Assembly (NCBI GenBank): GCA_035525055.1
Contig: DATLEZ010000077.1
Coordinates: 1 to 26,713, forward strand
Origin: DATEEG01 sp035525055
GTDB lineage: Bacteria > Actinomycetota > Acidimicrobiia > Spongiisociales > ZC4RG35
DNA length: 26,713 bases
Direction of reading: 5' to 3'
Part shown: in pieces, positions 21,187 through 26,713 of the stretch
Layout: every line of letters starts with the position of its first letter
Position numbering within the stretch: the first letter of the stretch is position 1
The notes under the pieces: model-generated
Database searches by the model: none
Told to the model about the DNA's origin: nothing
The model's input: the letters and a program-made list of their open reading frames with translations, nothing else
Position numbers and translations under genes: made by a program

Positions 21187-22689
21187 ATCCGACTCCGGCC
21201 TCAGCGTCGGGAACAAGATCACGTCGCGGATGTGGTGGGTGTCCGTCAGGAGCATCACCAGGCGGTCGACGCCGATGCCGAGGCCGCCGGTTGGCGGCAT
21301 TCCGTACTCGAGTGCCCGCAGAAAGTCATCATCGACCGGGTGAGCCTCGTCGTCCCCGGCCGCCCGGGCCCGGGCTTGAGCCTGAAAGCGTTCGCGTTGG
21401 TCGATCGGGTCGACCAGTTCTGAAAACGCATTGGCGTATTCGGTCCCGGCGATCACCAGTTCGAACCGCTCGGTGAGGTTGGGATCGGTCCGGTGGACGC
21501 GGGCAAGCGGTGAAATCTCCTTGGGATAGTCGATCACGAATGTCGGGTCCCAGATACGGTCTTCAACCATCTCCTCATATATCTCGGCGGCGATCCGACC
21601 GTGACCCCAATCGGCCTTGGGTTCGATCCCATGCCTTAGCGCAAGGTCGCGAAGGTTCTCGATCGGTACGTCGAAGGTCACCGGCTCGCCCACCGCCTCC
21701 GAAACAAGGTCCATGAAACGGGCTCGCCGGTAGGGAGGTGTCATGTCGAGGCTCCGGTCCTTGTAGGTGAAGGTGGTGGTGGCGTTGACGGCAACGGCGG
21801 CCGCCGTGAACACTTCCTCGACGAGCTCCATTATGTCCGAGTAGTCAGCCAGCGCCTCGTACGACTCGAGCATCGTGAACTCGGGGTTGTGAGTGCTGTC
21901 GACACCTTCGTTGCGAAAAATCCGGCCAATCTCGAAGACCCGTTCGAGCCCACCGACGACTAGCCGCTTCAGATAGAGCTCAAGCGAGATCCGGAGCTTC
22001 ATGTCGAGGACGAGTGCCTGGTGGTGGGTGACGAACGGACGGGCCAGTGCCCCGGTCGCTTCCGCCAGCAGCACCGGAGTCTCGACCTCGATATAGCCGC
22101 GCTGGTTGAACTGCCTTCGTAACTCGCCAACAACCGCAGTCCTGGCCCTGGCAACCCGCTGGGCATCCTCATTGACGATCAGATCGACGTACCGCTGACG
22201 GGACCTCTGCTCGACGTCAACCATTCCGTGCCACTTGTCCGGAAGCGGCCGCAGCGCCTTGGCCAGCGTTGTTAGGGAGGAGATACGAACGCTGAGCTCG
22301 CCCTTCTTGGTAGTGACGATCGTTCCGGCGGCCCCGACCCAGTCGCCGAGATCGATATCGCCGAACGCTGACATAGTGGCGGCATCAAGTGTCGAGGCTT
22401 CGGCCAGCAGTTGGATCCGCCCCGTGTTGTCACGAATCGTGGCGAAGGCAAGCTTCCCGAACGAACGGTGCAGCAAGACCCGTCCGGCGACCGTCACTTC
22501 AACTTCGGTCGACTGCCCTGGCCCGAGATCGGTAAACCGATTCTGCAACTCAGCCGCCCAAGCTGTCCGCTCGAACCGATAAGGAATGAGATCGGGTCGG
22601 TATTTGGAGAACCGGTCGCTCTCTTCAGGCGGCGTTGAGTGGCTCACGAAGGTTCGAGGTTTGAGGTTCGAGGTTTGAGCATCGGCCAT
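21181..22689 (-). CDS. lysS: Lysyl-tRNA synthetase, class II
   Basis: This enzyme charges tRNA-Lys. An N-terminal OB-fold domain (VTVAGRVLLHRSFGKLAFATI) precedes the class II core. Motif 2 is FRNEGVDSTHNPEFTMLESYEA-type and motif 3 is GLGIGVDRLVMLLTD; the chain ends DVILFPTLRPE. From ATG 22689 the protein is 502 aa, but its residues 5-13 are encoded by a heptamer repeat. A GTG at 22647 (488 aa, beginning MSHSTPPEESDRFSKY) would leave the repeat untranslated. Neither start has a clear Shine-Dalgarno, so the true N-terminus is uncertain. It is not the MprF-fused LysX type, as no membrane domain is present. Confidence 0.95.
   Translation of the reverse strand: MADAQTSNLKPRTFVSHSTPPEESDRFSKYRPDLIPYRFERTAWAAELQNRFTDLGPGQSTEVEVTVAGRVLLHRSFGKLAFATIRDNTGRIQLLAEASTLDAATMSAFGDIDLGDWVGAAGTIVTTKKGELSVRISSLTTLAKALRPLPDKWHGMVDVEQRSRQRYVDLIVNEDAQRVARARTAVVGELRRQFNQRGYIEVETPVLLAEATGALARPFVTHHQALVLDMKLRISLELYLKRLVVGGLERVFEIGRIFRNEGVDSTHNPEFTMLESYEALADYSDIMELVEEVFTAAAVAVNATTTFTYKDRSLDMTPPYRRARFMDLVSEAVGEPVTFDVPIENLRDLALRHGIEPKADWGHGRIAAEIYEEMVEDRIWDPTFVIDYPKEISPLARVHRTDPNLTERFELVIAGTEYANAFSELVDPIDQRERFQAQARARAAGDDEAHPVDDDFLRALEYGMPPTGGLGIGVDRLVMLLTDTHHIRDVILFPTLRPESDQ
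22650..22677 (+). repeat. 7-bp tandem repeat, four units of aggttYg, at the 5' end of lysS
   Basis: AGGTTCG, AGGTTTG, AGGTTCG and AGGTTTG occupy 22650-22677 without gaps. The same GAGGTT-type heptamer appears beyond the Qng1-like gene at 16678-16691. Depending on the lysS start, it is either leader or codes for part of the N-terminus. Confidence 0.75.
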
Positions 22690-22706
22690 GGGTAGTAAAG
22701 CCGATG
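22680..22706. repeat. Hairpin between lysS and coaX
   Basis: CATCGGC (22680-22686) pairs with GCCGATG (22700-22706) around 13 bases that include the possible lysS ATG. It sits between two heptamer arrays and could act as a terminator for coaX or mask a lysS start. Confidence 0.5.
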
Positions 22707-22719
22707 GCCTCTGACGTTC

Positions 22720-22740
22720 TGGCGTCTGGCGTCTGGCCTC
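22720..22740 (+). repeat. 7-bp tandem repeat, three units of tggcgtc, at the end of coaX
   Basis: TGGCGTC, TGGCGTC and TGGCCTC run up to the first base of the coaX stop codon (22740). The unit is the exact complement of the GACGCCA unit at 24436-24463. Confidence 0.7.
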
Positions 22741-23498
22741 TATTCATTTCTTGCGTACACCTCGGCCAGGCCGATCAGGGTCAGGTCGGGTTCGAGGGCG
22801 GTTACGGCGGTGGTGAAACCGATCATCACCACCGCCAATCCTCCGGTGGCCACGACCGGGCAAGCCACGTCGAGGGTTCCCATAATCCGCCCGACCAATC
22901 CGTCAACGAGCCCGGCATAGCCATAGATCAAGCCGCTCTGGATGGCTTCCACCGTCGACCGGCCGACCGGGCTCCGGGGGGCGGAGAGCTCGACCCGACG
23001 CAGAGCCGCGGTATGAGTGACAAGGGCGTCGGCGGAGACTTCCAAACCGGGGGCGATGGCACCGCCTCGATAGGAGCCGTCAGGACCGACCAGGTCAACT
23101 GTCGTGGCAGTTCCGAAGTCCACCACAATCACCGGAGCCCCGAACTGGCGCTGGGCACCGATGGCGTTGGCCACACGATCGGCGCCGACCTCGCGGGGGT
23201 TGTCCACCGCCAGGGCTATCCCGGTCTTGACGCCCGGACCGACAACGATCAGCGGGCCCTCGATGAGGGCGCCCATTGCCTCTCGCCATGCCTCTGTCCG
23301 GGGCGGAACCACTGAGGAGAGGGCACCGCCGGTGACGGGGCCTCCGTGCTCGGCCAGCATCGAGCGAAGCAACAGCCGGCTTTCATCGGCGGTCCGATCA
23401 CGATCGGTCGAGATCCGCCACCGACGATCGACATGGTCGACGTCCCACAGTCCCACCACCGTGGTCGTGTTTCCTACATCACAGAGGAGAAGCATCAC
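22740..23498 (-). CDS. coaX: Type III pantothenate kinase
   Basis: CoaX phosphorylates pantothenate in the first step of coenzyme A synthesis and belongs to the ASKHA fold. The 252-aa sequence shows the phosphate-binding CDVGNTTTVVGLWD, the pantothenate-site GADRVANAIGA, DFGTATTVDLVG, and GGAIAPGLEVSADAL. The start is GTG 23498 (GTGA overlap with panC) or the adjacent ATG 23495. It follows panC directly, so pantothenate made by PanC would be used by its neighbour's product. panD, usually between the two in actinobacteria, is not here. Confidence 0.95.
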   Translation of the reverse strand: MMLLLCDVGNTTTVVGLWDVDHVDRRWRISTDRDRTADESRLLLRSMLAEHGGPVTGGALSSVVPPRTEAWREAMGALIEGPLIVVGPGVKTGIALAVDNPREVGADRVANAIGAQRQFGAPVIVVDFGTATTVDLVGPDGSYRGGAIAPGLEVSADALVTHTAALRRVELSAPRSPVGRSTVEAIQSGLIYGYAGLVDGLVGRIMGTLDVACPVVATGGLAVVMIGFTTAVTALEPDLTLIGLAEVYARNE

Positions 23499-24385
23499 GG
23501 CACTCGGTCATAGAGAACGCTCTGACGCTCGAGTCGGATCCCACGATCGGCTACCACTTCTCCCCCAACGACATCGAGGGCGATGTTGTCGATGAGTCGA
23601 ACTGTTCCGACCCGAACTGCCGCGGCCAGGAACCCAGGTCGATCCAACTCCTCGAGAACTTCGGCACGTTCCTGCGAGGCAAGCTCGACGTACTCGACCT
23701 CCAAGGCTGCCAGGGTCGAACGCACCGCTTCCTTGAGGACCTCGGCCTTTCGCTGCCCAGACTCTGCCAGGCGGGCGGCCCCAAATAGACCTTTGCTCAA
23801 CAGGAGTGCACCGGGGCGGTCGTCGGTACTCAGGAAGACGTTTCTGCTTGAGAGAGCCAGACCATCGGACTCTCGTACTGTCGAGTGAGGGATGACGGCG
23901 ACCGGGAAAGACAGATCCTCAACCAGGCTCCTCACGACGACAAGTTGCTGGGCATCCTTACGACCGAAGTACGCCGAATGGGGCTGCAGGCCGGCCAAGA
24001 GCTTGGTGACGACGGTTGCGACCCCATCGAAGTGCCCGGGACGACGCGGCCCTTCCATGCGTTCGGCGATCGGACCCACCACCACTTTCGTGGTCGGCGG
24101 GTTGGCAAACATCTCATGCAACGGAGGCGCGAAGACAACGTCGACGTTGGCGGTTCGTGCCATTTCGAGATCCCGTTCGAGGTCGCGGGGGTATCGGTCG
24201 AGGTCGGCCGGATCGTTGAACTGCAGTGGGTTGACGAAGATCGAGACCACCACCGTGTCCGCGGTGGACCGGGCAGATCTCATCAAGGCGAGATGGCCTT
24301 CGTGGAAAAAGCCCATAGTCGGGACCAGGGCGACCCTGCCCAGATACCGAACCCTCGCCTCGGCAAATGTTCGTACGAGTTCCAT
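23495..24385 (-). CDS. panC: Pantothenate synthetase (pantoate-beta-alanine ligase)
   Basis: PanC joins pantoate and beta-alanine with ATP. The 296-aa protein has VPTMGFFHEGHLALMRSA with the class I-like HxGH, SIFVNPLQFNDPADLDRYPR, FGRKDAQQLVVVR and the KMSKS-like ESDGLALSSRNVFL. I use ATG 24385; a TTG immediately before it (24388) is possible. No ribosome binding site is visible, since a heptamer array lies nine bases upstream. It overlaps coaX by 4 bp. Confidence 0.95.
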   Translation of the reverse strand: MELVRTFAEARVRYLGRVALVPTMGFFHEGHLALMRSARSTADTVVVSIFVNPLQFNDPADLDRYPRDLERDLEMARTANVDVVFAPPLHEMFANPPTTKVVVGPIAERMEGPRRPGHFDGVATVVTKLLAGLQPHSAYFGRKDAQQLVVVRSLVEDLSFPVAVIPHSTVRESDGLALSSRNVFLSTDDRPGALLLSKGLFGAARLAESGQRKAEVLKEAVRSTLAALEVEYVELASQERAEVLEELDRPGFLAAAVRVGTVRLIDNIALDVVGGEVVADRGIRLERQSVLYDRVP

Positions 24386-24393
24386 CAACGCGT

Positions 24394-24421
24394 GGTGAGT
24401 GGTGGATGGTGGGTGGTGGGT
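24394..24421 (+). repeat. 7-bp tandem repeat, four units of ggtgNNt, upstream of panC
   Basis: GGTGAGT, GGTGGAT, GGTGGGT and GGTGGGT occupy 24394-24421. They lie nine bases before the panC ATG on the opposite strand, in the place of the panC leader. Confidence 0.7.
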
Positions 24422-24435
24422 TTCGTAGGAGCCGA

Positions 24436-24463
24436 GACGCCAGACGCCAGACGCCAGACGCCA
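24436..24463 (+). repeat. 7-bp tandem repeat, four exact units of gacgcca
   Basis: Four identical GACGCCA units occupy 24436-24463, the inverted counterpart of the TGGCGTC array at 22720-22740. Fifteen bases separate it from the GGTGNNT array. It is followed by palindromic element copy 2. Confidence 0.8.
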
Positions 24464-24479
24464 GGAGAAACCCTGCTTC

Positions 24480-24521
24480 TGGCGCGGAGGATCGACACCA
24501 GGAGAGCAGAACCCCGCGCCA
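24480..24521 (+). repeat. Palindromic intergenic element, copy 2
   Basis: TGGCGCGG (24480-24487) pairs with CCGCGCCA (24514-24521). The 42 bases match the minus strand of copy 1 (21097-21138) except at three positions. The element lies 11 bp from the stop of the DUF2520 gene. No transposase is associated, so it resembles REP or miniature elements. Confidence 0.75.
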
Positions 24522-24532
24522 AAACGTCGGGT

Positions 24533-25336
24533 TTAGTCATCGAGGTCCTCCGGGAGGGACTTGCCGGCGGTTATGGCGGTGGCTTCGGCCATCAGACGGA
24601 ACTGTTTCAGGCGATCAGGCTGGGTCCGGGCCACTCCGGACAACTGTCCTTTGACGGTTTCCCAGTCACCGCGGGCGATGGGGCCAGTAAGGGCATGGCG
24701 GGGACCCTGGACGAAAGCGTTCGACACGGCCGTTCGGGTCAACGGTGCCACCGCCTCGAATGGGATCGAAGCGGATTCGAGGAGTGAGCCAGCCAGATCC
24801 AGAGCGGCAACTACATAGTTCGAAGCGGCCGAAGCGGCGGCGTGATAGACCGGTTTGACCGAGTCGAGAAGGCGAAACGGAACCATCCCGAGGCTTGTCG
24901 CCAAACCGGTCAACAATCCGAACAGGGGCTCGTCGGCTGTGACTCCGGCCCACGCTCCGGCCAGCGATCGAGCACCGGTCTCAGGGTCGGACAGGCTCTG
25001 AAGCGGATGGTATGACCCGATCCCGATTCCGCTCCGAGCGAAAGGTGCCAGGACATCGATCGATTTGAAGCCCGACATGTGGACGGCTCCACGAATGTTT
25101 CTGGCGTATGGCGCAAGGCGGACGGCGGTCGATTCGATGTGGTCATCGCGTGTGGCGATCACCAATAAGTCGGCGTCTGGCAGATCCGCGTCGTATGGAC
25201 TCTGTGAGAAGCGATTAGCCATAGACCCGGTCCTGGTGACCACGCCGACGATTCGATGGCTGGCTTTGTCGGCGGCGATGGCCAATGCGCCACCGGCACG
25301 GCCCGGGGCGGCGACGATTATGTCGAGGGTTCTCAA
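24533..25336 (-). CDS. Rossmann-fold oxidoreductase-like protein, DUF2520
   Basis: The 267-aa protein starts with a dinucleotide-binding fold (LDIIVAAPGRAGGALAIAA, a GxxGGxL turn). It contains VHMSGFKSIDVL and IGIGSYHPLQSLSDP, typical of the Rossmann-like plus DUF2520 pair. A helical C-terminal domain (YHAAASAASNYVVAALDLA) follows. Homologues lie next to panC in many actinobacteria (Rv3603c type), and by fold they resemble pyrroline-carboxylate or ketopantoate reductases. A role in pantoate formation is a reasonable guess, not shown. TTG 25336 is chosen, with GGAG seven bases upstream; a longer frame to 25468 overlaps folK and is low in conserved sequence. Confidence 0.85.
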   Translation of the reverse strand: MRTLDIIVAAPGRAGGALAIAADKASHRIVGVVTRTGSMANRFSQSPYDADLPDADLLVIATRDDHIESTAVRLAPYARNIRGAVHMSGFKSIDVLAPFARSGIGIGSYHPLQSLSDPETGARSLAGAWAGVTADEPLFGLLTGLATSLGMVPFRLLDSVKPVYHAAASAASNYVVAALDLAGSLLESASIPFEAVAPLTRTAVSNAFVQGPRHALTGPIARGDWETVKGQLSGVARTQPDRLKQFRLMAEATAITAGKSLPEDLDD

Positions 25337-25379
25337 AGCCAGGCTCCAGTCCGATCGGGTACCGGTCCGTCGGGAGAGG

Positions 25380-26327
25380 CTAGATGATCCCCGGCAGGAG
25401 CCGCTTCGGAACCGACCGCGCGTAGTCCGAGTAGTCCGGGTAAGCGATCCGGAGGAACCGCTCTTCATGCCGGCTCTTCAAGAAGAACAGGATGCCCAGC
25501 GCCGCTGCAGCCCCTGCTGCCCACCACGATCCGCCCAGGATCGAAGCTCCGCTCACCACGAGAAGGATCCCGCCGTACATGGGGTGCCGCACCCACCCGT
25601 AGGGTCCGGTCGTCGTGAGCTGGCCGGATTGGCTTGGTGCCGGAAAGGGCGTGAGCCCCGGCCCCAGCGACGGCACGGCCGCCAGCGCCATCCAGACGCC
25701 TACCAACACCGGCAGGAGGCCGATCCACATCCATGTTCGGGGTGGAAATGCGGCGCTGGCTACGAACGTCACCGCCCACAGGGTCAGAAGCAGGGCCTGG
25801 CAAGCCACCCAGCCGCCTCCTCGTTCGAGGAAGCGGGGTACGCCGTCACTCCAGTCGGAGGCCAGCAACGAGACCTTCTGGTCGCCCACGTTCTCCAGGG
25901 CCGCCCGGGCCGTCCCTGAACGGACGCTGGCTTCGGGCCACACCTCGACCAGTGGGGCAAGGACGAACTTCCGCTCGTGGGCCCGCGGATGGGGCAACTC
26001 GAGGTCTGGCCCGTCGACCACCAGTTCGTCGTACACCACCAGGTCGAGGTCCAGAGTTCGAGGTCCCCAGCGCTCCTGCCGGACCCGACCGGCCTGCGCT
26101 TCGATCCCATGAAGGTGGGCGAGCAGGTCGGGGGCCGAGAGGGTCGTCTCGATCAACCCCATGGCGTTGAGATAGGGATCCTGCTCGGGTCCTCCAACGG
26201 GGGCGGTCTCGTAGAGCGACGACACTGCGAGCAGGGTTCCTGCCCGTCGGAGTCCGTCGAGTCCCACCCTCAGGAGTCCGAGGCGGTCTCCCAGGTTGGA
26301 CCCGAGCCCGATGGCCGCCCGGACCAC
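25380..26327 (-). CDS. folK: FolK (HPPK) fused to an ICMT-like membrane methyltransferase
   Basis: Residues 1 to about 165 are a complete 6-hydroxymethyl-7,8-dihydropterin pyrophosphokinase: GLGSNLGDR, SSLYETAPVGGPEQDPYLNA, RWGPRTLDLDLVVYD and PHPRAHERKFVLAPL. This enzyme activates the pterin for folate synthesis. From about residue 180 the same frame continues into a membrane domain with about four helices. Its signature GPYGWVRHPMYGGILL and RHEERFLRIAYPDYSDYARSV match the isoprenylcysteine carboxyl methyltransferase/PEMT-type family. GTG 26327 (315 aa) lies five bases after the folB stop, with GGAGCTAGGGG before it. Ordinary FolK is about 160-170 aa. The frame is open across the junction, so a true fusion is the simplest reading; a sequencing-lost stop is the alternative. 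Confidence 0.88.
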   Translation of the reverse strand: MVRAAIGLGSNLGDRLGLLRVGLDGLRRAGTLLAVSSLYETAPVGGPEQDPYLNAMGLIETTLSAPDLLAHLHGIEAQAGRVRQERWGPRTLDLDLVVYDELVVDGPDLELPHPRAHERKFVLAPLVEVWPEASVRSGTARAALENVGDQKVSLLASDWSDGVPRFLERGGGWVACQALLLTLWAVTFVASAAFPPRTWMWIGLLPVLVGVWMALAAVPSLGPGLTPFPAPSQSGQLTTTGPYGWVRHPMYGGILLVVSGASILGGSWWAAGAAAALGILFFLKSRHEERFLRIAYPDYSDYARSVPKRLLPGII

Positions 26328-26332
26328 AACCC

Positions 26333-26695
26333 CTAGCTCCGGCCCCGTCGGACGGTTACCGACACATCGGAGAATCCGACTGCGATGGGCGCAGCGGGCT
26401 TGTGGACCGTGACTTCGACTGCCCCAACCCGGGTGTCCTCGAGAACTGTCTCGGCAACCCGGGTCGCGACGCGTTCGATCAGGTCCCATCGTTCGGATGC
26501 CACCACGTCATGGATTCGTTGAGCCAGTAACCCGTAATCGACCGTCTCCGCAAGCTCGTCCGAAGCTCCCGCCGAGGCGAGGTCCATCGACAACTCCACA
26601 TCGACCAGGAAGCGTTGGCCCGTCTTCTTCTCTTCGGGCAGTACGCCGTGGTAGGCGAAGACCTCGATCCCCGTGATAGCTATCGAGTCGGCCAC
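26333..26695 (-). CDS. folB: Dihydroneopterin aldolase
   Basis: FolB cleaves dihydroneopterin to hydroxymethyl-dihydropterin and glycolaldehyde, directly supplying the substrate of FolK downstream. The 120-aa protein shows ITGIEVFAYHGVLPEEKKTGQ, the DHNA opening, ETVDYGLLAQRI with the substrate-binding region, and the C-terminal VTVHKPAAPIAVGFSDVSV. The start is GTG 26695, with AGAAGG upstream. Only 18 bases remain before the window ends; folP and folE usually precede it in actinobacteria and may lie just outside. Confidence 0.94.
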   Translation of the reverse strand: MADSIAITGIEVFAYHGVLPEEKKTGQRFLVDVELSMDLASAGASDELAETVDYGLLAQRIHDVVASERWDLIERVATRVAETVLEDTRVGAVEVTVHKPAAPIAVGFSDVSVTVRRGRS

Positions 26696-26713
26696 CGACG
26701 ACCGCCCTTCTGC

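Noticed and set aside
21070..24526. The phased short repeats as a CRISPR array
   Set aside because: Units are 7 bp with no spacers of constant length and no cas genes nearby.

Overview
This 26.7 kb window is high-GC (roughly 60%) and reads as the chromosome of an actinomycete-phylum bacterium, most likely of the class Acidimicrobiia or a close relative. The reasons are the gene order (below), GTG/TTG starts, NTGA stop/start overlaps and Thr-rich linkers on secreted proteins. The class is an inference from gene order and style; no rRNA is present to settle it.

Layout. Bases 1-142 hold the 3' end of a DDE-type transposase and the likely outer edge of its insertion sequence, directly abutting the 3' CCA of a minus-strand tRNA-Thr(UGU). 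From 257 to 6236 a minus-strand housekeeping block reads, in transcription order, radA - disA - carD - ispF - cysS - rlmB/trmH-like. This is close to the order known from mycobacteria, except that ispD is missing between carD and ispF. From 16719 to 26695 a second conserved block reads folB - folK - DUF2520 Rossmann protein - panC - coaX - lysS - clpC, with panD missing between panC and coaX. A GGDEF-like gene and a long-chain polyprenyl synthase gene sit on the plus strand between lysS and clpC.

Between the two blocks (6.3-16.7 kb) is a non-housekeeping stretch. It holds a CHASE-sensor histidine kinase without a partner, a tiny membrane protein divergent from a zinc-ribbon/membrane/galactose-binding-like protein, and a five-gene minus-strand operon: BMP-family lipoprotein, nucleoside-type ABC ATPase, two permeases, and a cytochrome P450 that appears to start at CTG. 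Divergent from this operon is a bacterial member of the queuosine-salvage family (DUF2419/Qng1). Together they suggest an uptake-and-salvage module for a modified nucleoside such as queuosine; this link is a hypothesis from neighbourhood only.

Other points of interest are a CarD protein with a ~150-residue histone-H1-like Lys/Ala/Pro tail, and a FolK-membrane methyltransferase (ICMT-like) fusion. DisA has DGG in place of the DGA motif, and the GGDEF protein is degenerate. Several families of 7-bp tandem repeats sit at gene ends, two of them beside a 42-bp palindromic element present twice in inverted orientation (39/42 identical). No CRISPR array, rRNA or convincing riboswitch was seen. No gene-free stretch exceeds 300 bases; the longest are the 184-bp bmp/Qng1 divergent region and the ~147-bp gaps at 20347-20493 and 24386-24532.
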